From assembly GCA_015259305.1 (NCBI GenBank), contig JABZGO010000031.1:1-12377 (forward strand): a stretch of DNA of 12,377 nt, in the 5' to 3' direction. A program made the position numbers and the translations under genes. Below the pieces are notes generated by a model. It ran no database searches. It had not been told where the DNA came from and was given only the letters and a program-made list of their open reading frames with translations. Of the stretch, positions 1 through 5,662 are shown in pieces. Each line of letters starts with the position of its first letter. The first letter of the stretch is position 1. This stretch comes from Alloprevotella tannerae (GTDB lineage Bacteria > Bacteroidota > Bacteroidia > Bacteroidales > Bacteroidaceae).

Positions 1-1
1 G

Positions 2-562
2 AGGAAGGTGGACGAAACGCTCATTTATCGACGTCGGCAAGATACGCCCTACGCTTCTGTTTCAATCTTCTACGACTTTGAACTGCCCTATGAGCCGAAG
101 AGTGACGTGATGCTCAAAACTTTCAAGCTCATTCTTCAGATGATGTATACAGATACTATTCGCGAAGAATCAGGCGGCGCTTATCACGTCAGCGTAAATA
201 CGGAGTTAGATGGCTTGAAAATGCCTAATGCGCTTTTGAAAATCGCCTTTCGCACAGATCCGCAGCGCTATGAGGAGTTGATTCCCTTGGTCTACGAACA
301 ATTACTTCGCTTGGCGGAACACGGACCTACGCAGGAGTTATTACAAAAATCAAAGGAATTCTTGCTGAAAGCGTACCGGCAGCAAGCTCGCTCCAATCAT
401 TATTGGCTACACATCTTATATAATATGGTGTATCGCGGAGTGGATTTTGACACCGACTATGAAAAAATAACGGAGGCAGTCTCTGCGCACGACGTACAGC
501 AACTTTGTGCGGAAATAATCGCTCAAAAGCGGCGAATTGAGGTCACAATGTTGCCGCTTTAA
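2..562 (+). CDS. M16 family zinc peptidase (insulinase/PqqL-like), C-terminal part, cut by window start
   Basis: The frame is already open at base 2, so the GTG at base 8 is not taken as the start; the real N-terminus lies outside the window. The 184 or so visible residues match the closing C-terminal domain of M16 (pitrilysin/insulinase) peptidases. The clearest mark is the segment REESGGAYHVSV, the Arg...Tyr signature that in this family lies in the non-catalytic half and helps bind substrate. It is followed by an alternating helix/strand pattern and helical segments rich in Arg, Lys and Glu. The zinc motif HxxEH belongs to the missing N-terminal half and cannot be checked. Full-length Bacteroidales members are usually about 900 residues, secreted to the periplasm, and degrade peptides. 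No clear terminator follows the TAA. The family call is fairly firm; the subfamily and substrate are unknown. Confidence 0.8.
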   Translation, partial: RKVDETLIYRRRQDTPYASVSIFYDFELPYEPKSDVMLKTFKLILQMMYTDTIREESGGAYHVSVNTELDGLKMPNALLKIAFRTDPQRYEELIPLVYEQLLRLAEHGPTQELLQKSKEFLLKAYRQQARSNHYWLHILYNMVYRGVDFDTDYEKITEAVSAHDVQQLCAEIIAQKRRIEVTMLPL

Positions 563-920
563 AGCGATTTTGTGGACTCTTTACGGGACATTCTTCGAAA
601 AGAAATTGGTCTAATTAGGCGAAAATATAGGTAAAATGCACCGTATTAAAGGCTATGAAGCCTACTTTTAGCTTTTTTGTGCAGAAAATAATCTCCATCT
701 ATTGTAACATCCGTACCTTTGCACCGTCATTAAAGAAACGGCGCGAGAAACGCACCACTTCGGTGAGTCACCTCCGCCTTTCGCCTCGAGGCTTTGAAGA
801 TAAGAGGAATGAAGAAGCAACTATCAGAGACGATAAATACAAATAAGAGAAGAACAAATCATTTATAAAAAGGAATCGGTAGGCATAAGCCTCCGTATGT
901 TTAACTAAATTATTTAGACA
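563..920. other. Intergenic stretch and long leader ahead of the beta-barrel gene
   Basis: This 358-bp gap holds no gene I can support; the short frame at 655-846 has no family resemblance and overlaps the promoter box. The first 150 bp are A/T-rich with no clear terminator for the peptidase gene. A promoter box at 714-721 would give a leader of nearly 200 nt. That leader contains several short self-complementary elements: GCCTCGAGGC at about 784-793, the overlapping CACC...GGTG and GGTG...CACC possibilities at about 752-771, and AGGC...GCCT near 881-892. The last 30 bases before the ATG are A/T-rich without a Shine-Dalgarno motif, as is usual in Bacteroidetes. Confidence 0.5.
714..721 (+). 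promoter_or_regulatory. Bacteroidetes -7 box (TACCTTTG) for the beta-barrel gene
   Basis: TACCTTTG matches the Bacteroidetes primary sigma factor -7 consensus TAnnTTTG and is followed by CACCG, as is the box at 2384-2391. No good TTTG -33 element lies about 20 bp upstream; the closest TTG (702-704) is only 9 bp away. The match is therefore one-sided, and the promoter is likely but not certain. Confidence 0.5.
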
Positions 921-1481
921 ATGAAAAAGTTATTCCTAACATTTGCATTCGCAGTAGTTACTATCGCAGCTAGCGCACAAGTTTACCTTGGTGGTGAAGG
1001 CAGTTTTTGGCGTAATCCGAACGACAATCACACTCAGTTCTCTTTGAGACCGGAAATCGGTTACAAACTCGATAGCGATTGGTCACTGGGTATGCAAGTA
1101 GGTTACCAATACGACTACCTAAAAGGCATAGACGTGCACACGGTTAACGTTGCTCCTTACGCTCGTTACACTTTCGCAAAGCTTGGTCCCGTTAAGTTCT
1201 TTGCTGACGGCGGTTTCGCTTTCTTTTCTTCAACGGCAGACGCTTCCGGTAGCCACGATCCCAAATACTCTACTTGGCAAGTTGGCATCACGCCGGGCCT
1301 TTCAGTAGATTTGAATAAACGCATTTCATTCATTACTCACTTTGGCTTCTTGGGCTATCGTGATTCCGACTACAAGAATGGCGGCAGTTCAGTATTCGAA
1401 GGCAACGTATTGGGTGAAGACGGCTTCGGCTTCCGTTTGGACGCTTCTACGCTCCAATTTGGTTTCGTATACAACTTCTAA
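921..1481 (+). CDS. Small outer-membrane beta-barrel protein, secreted
   Basis: This is a complete 186-residue protein. Residues 1-19 form a classic Sec signal peptide (two Lys, a hydrophobic core, then ASA) with predicted cleavage before Gln20. The mature part consists of alternating aromatic and polar strands separated by Gly/Asp/Asn turns, for example EIGYKLDSDWSLGMQVGYQY and ARYTFAKLGPVKFFADGGFA. It ends in FGFVYNF, with the terminal Phe that signals beta-barrel assembly by the BAM machinery. About eight strands fit the length, as in OmpX/OmpW-type or PorT-like small barrels of Bacteroidetes. A plausible role is a structural or minor channel protein of the outer membrane; no substrate can be named. 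It seems to be a single-gene unit, with promoter at about 714 and terminator at 1514-1553. The start is fixed by the signal peptide. Confidence 0.85.
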   Translation: MKKLFLTFAFAVVTIAASAQVYLGGEGSFWRNPNDNHTQFSLRPEIGYKLDSDWSLGMQVGYQYDYLKGIDVHTVNVAPYARYTFAKLGPVKFFADGGFAFFSSTADASGSHDPKYSTWQVGITPGLSVDLNKRISFITHFGFLGYRDSDYKNGGSSVFEGNVLGEDGFGFRLDASTLQFGFVYNF

Positions 1482-1513
1482 AAATAGCCGGACATTGTCC
1501 GCTTTTTAAACGG

Positions 1514-1553
1514 CGCCCCGCTATCTTCAACGATAGCGGGGCGTTGCTTTGTT
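1514..1553 (+). terminator. Strong intrinsic terminator of the beta-barrel gene
   Basis: The 12-bp arms 1514-1525 (CGCCCCGCTATC) and 1532-1543 pair perfectly, with a 6-nt loop and a T-rich tail (TTGCTTTGTT). It lies 32 bp after the stop codon. The stem is very GC-rich, so efficient termination is expected. Confidence 0.9.
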
Positions 1554-1633
1554 AATGTAGGGCTGCAAAAGAAGTCTACGCTTCCACCACGAAGCAGGAT
1601 TATAATGTACGCCACCCGGCTTAAGTTGCTGCC

Positions 1634-1677
1634 AAGAAAAGAAATGCTCCGAAAGCCTTTTGGTTTTCGGAGCATTT
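1634..1677 (-). terminator. Intrinsic terminator of the lipoprotein gene
   Basis: Arms 1642-1657 and 1662-1677 form a 16-bp stem with one G-U pair around a TTTT loop (AAAA on the minus strand). Read on the minus strand it starts 23 bp after the lipoprotein stop and is followed by CTTTTCTTGG. On the plus strand the tail is ATATCGC, so it mainly serves the minus-strand gene. The two convergent genes thus each have their own terminator. Confidence 0.85.
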
Positions 1678-1700
1678 ATATCGCTAAACTAACGATCGGC

Positions 1701-2171
1701 TTATTTTGACTTAAGCGCGTCAGTGACCTTGATTGTATCCTTCTCAACGAAAGTTTTATCCTTATCGTTTTGAGAAATAACCACATTCAAGTTGTCGTTG
1801 TTTGCATCATAATAGATTGTCGTCTGATAAGCCGGCACTTCGTGCGCCTTACCGCCCGTCGTCTTGTAAATTCCATTCTCGGAAACGATCGGCGTAACCG
1901 TATTGAAATACTTCACTACGTTGTCAAATTCGCCGCCAACCAACTTCTGCAAACGAGCCTTAAGATCTGCGTTGTTTAAGAGGTTGATCTCCGTCGGAGT
2001 TTTACCTTCATTCGTGGTGAAGAGAGCCTTCACGCTGTCTGTTTTTGCAGAATCAGTAGCTACCTGCATAGAATCGTTTGTTGCGGGTGTTGCTTCTTTT
2101 GTCTGTTGCTTGCAAGCCGTAAAGCCTAAACCAATTACGAGCGCTGCAGCCAAAATAAATGTCTTTTTCAT
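1701..2171 (-). CDS. Small lipoprotein of unknown function
   Basis: The protein has 156 residues if translation starts at the ATG at 2169-2171. An upstream in-frame start would add 25 residues before the signal peptide and overlap the promoter, so it is rejected. Residues 1-19 are a lipoprotein signal peptide ending in the lipobox FTAC, with Cys20 as the acylated residue. Residues 21-45 are a low-complexity Thr/Ala/Asp/Ser linker. From about residue 50 there is a compact, mixed domain containing KARLQKLVGGEFDNVVKYFN and, near the C-terminus, a strand-rich stretch (QTTIYYDANNDNLNVVIS). The residues right after Cys20 are KQQTK, not the acidic surface-export signal known from Bacteroidetes, so a periplasm-facing location is more likely. 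I recognise no enzyme motif. It is a single-gene unit, convergent with the beta-barrel gene. Confidence 0.8.
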   Translation of the reverse strand: MKKTFILAAALVIGLGFTACKQQTKEATPATNDSMQVATDSAKTDSVKALFTTNEGKTPTEINLLNNADLKARLQKLVGGEFDNVVKYFNTVTPIVSENGIYKTTGGKAHEVPAYQTTIYYDANNDNLNVVISQNDKDKTFVEKDTIKVTDALKSK

Positions 2172-2221
2172 TGCTGTTTTTATCAAGTTTAATTTATATG
2201 GAGCAATATTACTCCACGCCG

Positions 2222-2253
2222 CAAAAATACGCAATCCGTTTGGCATACATCAA
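2222..2253 (-). promoter_or_regulatory. Promoter of the lipoprotein gene
   Basis: On the minus strand TATTTTTG (2222-2229) is a full match to TAnnTTTG, and TTG (2251-2253) lies 21 bp upstream as a -33 element. The start of transcription would fall about 45 bp ahead of the ATG at 2171, which supports that ATG over the longer frame. Confidence 0.75.
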
Positions 2254-2360
2254 GAAATTAAAGAAAATTAGCCGAAGCTACTCTATCTTAGCTTTTCTCC
2301 ACCCGACTTGGCATCTTTGTCTAAATTATGGCCAATAATAGCTGATTCTCTCCTTTTTAA

Positions 2361-2391
2361 TTGTTTGTATACGGAGAAGGGCGTATTTTTG
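2361..2391 (+). promoter_or_regulatory. Promoter of the AspT-family transporter gene
   Basis: TTG (2361-2363) and TATTTTTG (2384-2391) are 20 bp apart, matching the Bacteroidetes -33/-7 pattern, and CACCG follows. The leader to the ATG at 2450 would be about 50 nt. Confidence 0.8.
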
Positions 2392-2449
2392 CACCGCAAT
2401 CTATAATTGACTTATTGTTTAACACATTCAAGACTATCACTATTCTACA

Positions 2450-4135
2450 ATGGGATGGATTAACGACATACTTTATAATCAAGATTCGGCGGCGCATACT
2501 ATCGGTCTATATGCGGTAGTCATATCATTAGGCATCTTGCTGGGTAAGATCAAGATCCGAGGTTTTTCTTTTGGAATGACGATCGTGCTTTTTATCGCCA
2601 TATTGATGGGCCACTTAGGCTTCCGCCTCAACCAGCAGGTATTGCTCTTTATGCGCGATTTCGGACTTCTGATTTTCGTCTACACGGTAGGCTTACAGAT
2701 GGGTTCGAGCTTCTTCTCCTCTTTTCGACAATCAGGCATTCGACTCAACGTCTTGGCCATCTTTGTCGTACTGCTGAACCTCATCGTCTTGTTTACGATC
2801 TATTTTTTCAATAGCGATAAGACGAGCATTTTCCAATTGGTCGGCATCATGTCGGGCGCCGTGACGTGTACGCCCGGATTGGGTGCCGCGCAGCAGGTTT
2901 TGCAGGAAGCACCGGGCGATTATGCGCAGACAATCTCGCAAATGACGATGGGCTATGCCGCATCTTATCCTGTCACGATCATCGCTTCGGTCCTCGTGAT
3001 GGCATTGATCAAGCTCATCTTCCACATCAATCCGGCAGACGAACAAGCTGCCGTAGAAAAAGAAGAAGCCGATGCTCACGTAGAACCATTTATCGGCACA
3101 TTTAAGTTAACCAATACGCTAATCGATGGCATAACGGTATCTAAGTTGCACAACGTTTACGATCACGATTACGTCGTTTCGCGCATACTAAAGCCGGACG
3201 GGCAGATCTTAATACCCGGTTACGACACGCAAATCGGCGTCAACGATCTGCTCTTAGTCGTAATGGCGCCCGAAGATGTCGAGGCTTTCCGGCAGATTGT
3301 GGGGCCTGTGGTAGAGCGCAACTGGGATAAGGAGCCGGGAAAGGTCGTTTCGCGCAACATTCTCATATCCAATCCAAAAATCAATGGAAAACAGCTGGGT
3401 GCACTGCGCATACGCAATGGTTACGGACTGAATGCTACGCGCGTAACGCGTGCCGGCGTCTCACTTTTGGCTTCTCGCCATCTCACTTTGCAGGTCGGCG
3501 ACAAACTGACGGTCGTAGGTCGCGAAGCTGACGTTGATCATTTGGCCGGCCGCTTGGGAAATTCGCAGAAACACCTGCGACAACCCAACATGTTTACCTT
3601 CTTCTTCGGCATACTTCTCGGTATTATCCTCGGTAGCGTGCCTATTGCTTTTCCGGGTATGGCGATGCCGTTACGCTTAGGACTCTCCGGCGGCCCATTG
3701 ATCATCGCGATTTTAATCAGCCGCTATGGCTATAAGCTCAAGTTAGTCTCTTATACATCCACCTCTGCCGCATTGATGATTCGCGAATTTGGTATGTGTA
3801 TTTTCTTAGCCTCAGTCGGCTTCGCCGCCGGCCCCAAGTTTGTCGAGTCAGTCTTTAGCGCCAACGGCGCACAATGGGTTTTCTGGGGTTTCCTCATTAC
3901 GACTATTCCCTTAGTCGTAGTAGCTACCTACGCGCGCTTGAAATATAAGATCAACTACTTTACTATTCTCGGCTTCATTTGCGGAGCTTACACCGATGCT
4001 CCCGCTTTGGCCTATGCCGATAGCGAGGGCAACAACGATGCAGCGCTTGTAGCCTACTCCACGGTCTATCCACTCATCACCTTCCTTCGCGTCCTGTGCG
4101 CCCAGTTTATCGTGCTGGCCTTCTTGGCCGTATGA
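2450..4135 (+). CDS. AspT/YidE/YbjL-family inner-membrane transporter with two RCK_C (TrkA-C) domains
   Basis: The protein has 561 residues, the usual size of this family (about 550-565). The order is: membrane segments at about 15-190, two cytoplasmic TrkA-C-like domains at about 205-285 and 295-375, then membrane segments at about 380-561. The two membrane halves are an internal duplication: GAVTCTP (136-142) in the first half is matched by GAYTDAP (512-518) in the second, both in a Gly-Ala-x-Thr-x-x-Pro frame, as expected for the AspT antiporter duplication fold. Characterised relatives exchange aspartate for alanine (AspT) or export succinate (SucE). Since Bacteroidales ferment to succinate, dicarboxylate or amino-acid exchange is a reasonable guess, but the substrate is not readable from sequence. 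The paired RCK_C domains suggest gating by a small ligand. It has its own promoter and terminator, so it is probably monocistronic. Confidence 0.88.
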   Translation: MGWINDILYNQDSAAHTIGLYAVVISLGILLGKIKIRGFSFGMTIVLFIAILMGHLGFRLNQQVLLFMRDFGLLIFVYTVGLQMGSSFFSSFRQSGIRLNVLAIFVVLLNLIVLFTIYFFNSDKTSIFQLVGIMSGAVTCTPGLGAAQQVLQEAPGDYAQTISQMTMGYAASYPVTIIASVLVMALIKLIFHINPADEQAAVEKEEADAHVEPFIGTFKLTNTLIDGITVSKLHNVYDHDYVVSRILKPDGQILIPGYDTQIGVNDLLLVVMAPEDVEAFRQIVGPVVERNWDKEPGKVVSRNILISNPKINGKQLGALRIRNGYGLNATRVTRAGVSLLASRHLTLQVGDKLTVVGREADVDHLAGRLGNSQKHLRQPNMFTFFFGILLGIILGSVPIAFPGMAMPLRLGLSGGPLIIAILISRYGYKLKLVSYTSTSAALMIREFGMCIFLASVGFAAGPKFVESVFSANGAQWVFWGFLITTIPLVVVATYARLKYKINYFTILGFICGAYTDAPALAYADSEGNNDAALVAYSTVYPLITFLRVLCAQFIVLAFLAV

Positions 4136-4191
4136 TAAGTCGCGGCGCCACAATCTTATATTCTTTGGCGGCCTTTCCGCTTCCTTATTTC

Positions 4192-4230
4192 CACCCTCGC
4201 CCCTATCGGGACGAGGGTGCGCTCATTTTA
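4192..4230 (+). terminator. Intrinsic terminator of the transporter gene
   Basis: CACCCTCG (4192-4199) pairs with CGAGGGTG (4212-4219). Inside, CCC (4201-4203) pairs with GGG (4208-4210) around a TATC loop, with one C-A mismatch between the two helices. The tail CGCTCATTTTA is only modestly T-rich. It lies about 55 bp after the stop. Confidence 0.7.
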
Positions 4231-4428
4231 CCCCTTTGAAAGTTTATTCTCATCCTGTTTCCACATTCCCGACTCCACTTCCTTGCGCATCAATTTCAGC
4301 AAAGGACTCGACCGCCCGCAAGCAAATAAACGCCCCATCAGAATCACCATCATCAACCCATAATCTCACTACAAAAAACACGCACGAAAAGCCGCCAAAA
4401 AGTCAAGAAATCCCGCCCTACGCTCAAA

Positions 4429-4523
4429 CGCCCATTGTTTGCTCCCGCCAAACAATCGTTTGACCCCACCAAACCATAGTTTGCTCCCACCAAACAATCG
4501 TTTGGTGCCGGCAAACAATAAAC
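4429..4523. repeat. 21-bp tandem repeat array of short hairpin units (about 4.5 copies)
   Basis: Units begin at 4450, 4471 and 4492 with AAACAATCGTTTG, AAACCATAGTTTG and AAACAATCGTTTG. A partial copy (CGCCCATTGTTTG) precedes them at 4429 and a partial one (AAACAATAAAC) follows at 4513. Between the cores lies a C-rich spacer such as CTCCCACC. The period is exactly 21 bp. Each full core is an inverted repeat (CAAAC, 4-nt centre, GTTTG), so either strand transcribed would give a row of small hairpins; the last full unit has six pairs (CCAAAC/GTTTGG). The variable bases sit mainly in the centre and spacer. Function unknown: possible protein-binding array, structured RNA, or simple slipped-strand repeat. 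Confidence 0.8.
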
Positions 4524-4649
4524 ACCTCGGACAAAAATAGTCACAAAACCGGCGGAAATAAATTCAAAAGAAACCGGAACGCCTCACTGTTTCTCATATT
4601 ACCCGCAAAAGGCGAGACAAAGAAGAAGATTAAGCCCTTACGCCTTGAA

Positions 4650-4684
4650 CCGGTTTGCATCAAAATCGAGAGAGGGCAAACCGG
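4650..4684. repeat. Inverted repeat, 9-bp arms
   Basis: CCGGTTTGC (4650-4658) is the exact reverse complement of GCAAACCGG (4676-4684), with a 17-nt centre. Neither side is followed by a T-run in the direction away from the stem, so it is not a typical terminator. Its GTTTGC/GCAAAC part resembles the ends of the 21-bp repeats 130 bp to the left. Confidence 0.6.
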
Positions 4685-4722
4685 CACTGAACAATGCTAA
4701 ACCTTGCGCGACACATAAGGAT

Positions 4723-4756
4723 ATAAAAAAAGAGAAAGACAAAACTGCCTTTCTCT
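4723..4756 (-). terminator. Intrinsic terminator of tRNA-Arg
   Basis: On the minus strand AGAGAAAG (4749-4756) pairs with CTTTCTCT (4731-4738) around a 10-nt loop, followed directly by TTTTTT and ATATCC. It starts 6 bp after the tRNA 3' end. Confidence 0.85.
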
Positions 4757-4761
4757 TCATG

Positions 4762-4835
4762 TGACCCCGGTGGGACTCAAACCCGCGACACTCAGAACCG
4801 GAATCTGATGCTCTATTCAACTGAGCTACGGGGCC
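4762..4835 (-). tRNA. tRNA-Arg, anticodon CCG
   Basis: The 74 nt fold into a full cloverleaf. Acceptor GGCCCCG pairs with CGGGGTC (one G-U at 2-71). D stem GCTC/GAGC has a 9-nt loop AGTTGAATA. The anticodon stem TCAGA/TCTGA carries the loop TTCCGGT, giving anticodon CCG, which reads the Arg codon CGG. The variable loop is GTGTC. The T stem is GCGGG/CCCAC with loop TTTGAGT, and the discriminator is A. CCA is not encoded (CAT follows) and must be added. Two features are unusual: position 19 is A and position 56 is T, replacing the near-universal G19-C56 pair with a matched A-U pair, and the T stem has a C50-A64 mismatch. It has its own promoter and terminator, so it is probably functional. Confidence 0.93.
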
Positions 4836-4850
4836 TACATTTTTCCGGTG

Positions 4851-4882
4851 CAAAAATAGACATTAAAGGCCAACAAGCAAAA
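4851..4882 (-). promoter_or_regulatory. Promoter of tRNA-Arg
   Basis: On the minus strand TATTTTTG (4851-4858) fits the -7 box, and TTTTG (4878-4882) lies 19 bp upstream as the -33 element. The tRNA starts 16 bp after the -7 box. This promoter is divergent from the rimP promoter, with about 36 bp between their -33 elements. Confidence 0.8.
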
Positions 4883-4918
4883 TTTGGCAAAGACAAAGCG
4901 GAAAAAACTTTTAATCTC

Positions 4919-4949
4919 TTGGTAATTATGCGTGAAACTCGTATCTTTG
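4919..4949 (+). promoter_or_regulatory. Promoter of the rimP-nusA-infB operon
   Basis: TTGG (4919-4922) and TATCTTTG (4942-4949) are 19-20 bp apart and match the Bacteroidetes consensus. Transcription should start around 4955, giving a leader of about 165 nt before rimP. The hairpin at 4964-4987 follows within about 10 nt. Confidence 0.8.
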
Positions 4950-4963
4950 CGGACATAAAAGGG

Positions 4964-4997
4964 TGAGGGACTTTTTGAAGTTCCTCATTTGTTTTTA
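4964..4997 (+). terminator. Terminator-like hairpin in the rimP leader (possible attenuator)
   Basis: TGAGGGACTT (4964-4973) pairs along its full length with AAGTTCCTCA (4978-4987), with one G-U pair, around a TTTG loop. It is followed by ATTTGTTTTT. This is the shape of an intrinsic terminator, but it lies between a good promoter and the rimP start, not after a gene. It therefore reads as premature termination or attenuation of the operon. Nothing else within the preceding 100 bp on the plus strand needs a terminator there. Confidence 0.6.
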
Positions 4998-5059
4998 ACC
5001 GTTTACGTCTGTTTGCGTCACGCTTCTTCACAGATCGCGAACGGTAGCCGTAAGGGGAA

Positions 5060-5097
5060 GCGCCATCTCGTCCGAAAAATAAGAGCAGATGGGGCGC
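5060..5097 (+). promoter_or_regulatory. Second stem-loop in the rimP leader
   Basis: GCGCC (5060-5064) pairs with GGCGC (5093-5097) and ATCT (5065-5068) with AGAT (5087-5090), leaving a GG bulge and an 18-nt loop. It ends 22 nt before the rimP ATG, so it could affect ribosome access or transcript stability. No known riboswitch or r-protein leader was recognised. Confidence 0.4.
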
Positions 5098-5119
5098 ATT
5101 CTCATATCTTTATATACGT

Positions 5120-5587
5120 ATGATAGATAAAAACGTCGTAAAACAACTGGTAGAGGAATGGCTCGATGGAAAAGATTATTTTCTGACGGACCTGACCGTT
5201 TCCCCGGACGATCGCATCGTCGTAGAGATGGATCACGTAGAGGGGGTTTGGATTGAAGACTGTGTAGACTTAAGCCGTTTCATCGAAGAACATTTGAATC
5301 GCGACGAGGAAGACTACGAGCTAGAAGTGGGCAGTGCAGGCATTGGCCAACCATTTAAGGTGCATCGCCAATATGAAATTCACCAAGGCTCTCCGGTCAT
5401 CGTCTTAAGCTGCGAAGGCAAGAAGCTACGCGGCATATTAAAGGACGTAGCGCCTGACCACTTTGTCCTAACCATTAAGGAAAAAGTGCGCCTCGAAGGG
5501 GCAAAGCGCCCGCAATGGGTAGACCGAGACCTCACCTTCCGCTTCGAAGACGTTAAATATACAAAGTACGACTTAGACGCTAAATAA
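5120..5587 (+). CDS. rimP: Ribosome maturation factor RimP
   Basis: The 155-residue protein matches RimP in length, layout and position. The N-terminal alpha/beta domain (about 1-80) includes DRIVVEMDHVEGVWIEDCVD and the following helix ending in the conserved ELEVGSAGIGQPF segment (the family has EVSSPGLDRPL here). The C-terminal Sm-like barrel (about 85-155) carries SPVIVLSCEGKKLRGILKDV. RimP binds the free 30S subunit and is needed for its late maturation, including central pseudoknot formation. The family's SPG motif is replaced by SAG, as seen in Bacteroidetes homologues to my recollection. It is the first gene of the operon; nusA follows after 75 bp without a terminator. No strong ribosome binding site precedes the ATG. 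Confidence 0.93.
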   Translation: MIDKNVVKQLVEEWLDGKDYFLTDLTVSPDDRIVVEMDHVEGVWIEDCVDLSRFIEEHLNRDEEDYELEVGSAGIGQPFKVHRQYEIHQGSPVIVLSCEGKKLRGILKDVAPDHFVLTIKEKVRLEGAKRPQWVDRDLTFRFEDVKYTKYDLDAK

Positions 5588-5662
5588 ATGCACCCGCGGC
5601 TATGGCGTACCGGTCATAGGCAGACGATGCTTGGTTCACGTAAATAATAAAAACAACATACA

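Larger units (their letters stand above)
4231..4722. other. Gene-poor stretch with repeats between the transporter and the tRNA
   Basis: No protein-coding gene is convincing here. The plus-strand frame 4236-4463 is Ser/Pro/Thr-rich with no recognisable motif. The minus-strand frame 4353-4544 (63 codons) simply translates the 21-bp repeat into a 7-residue repeat (NDCLVGA, NYGLVGS, NDCLAGA). The stretch holds the tandem array at 4429-4523 and the inverted repeat at 4650-4684. AACCGG or its close variants recur near 4546, 4573, 4648 and 4680. The first 200 bp (4231-4428) are A/C-rich and otherwise featureless. Confidence 0.6.

Noticed and set aside
655..846. Short plus-strand frame ahead of the beta-barrel gene
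   Set aside because: It spans the likely promoter box at 714-721, has no family resemblance and looks like chance coding in a leader.
1478..1675. Minus-strand frame between the beta-barrel and lipoprotein genes
   Set aside because: It consists mostly of two terminator hairpins and the short gap between them.
2172..2246. Longer start for the lipoprotein
   Set aside because: It would put 25 residues ahead of the signal peptide and overlap the -7 box at 2222-2229.
4429..4523. CRISPR array
   Set aside because: The period is only 21 bp, there are no unique spacers of about 30 bp between constant repeats, and no cas gene is nearby.
4353..4544. Minus-strand 63-codon reading frame with 7-residue repeats
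   Set aside because: It is the automatic translation of a 21-bp tandem repeat. Its ATG lies upstream of the only promoter-like box, and the non-repeat ends resemble nothing known.
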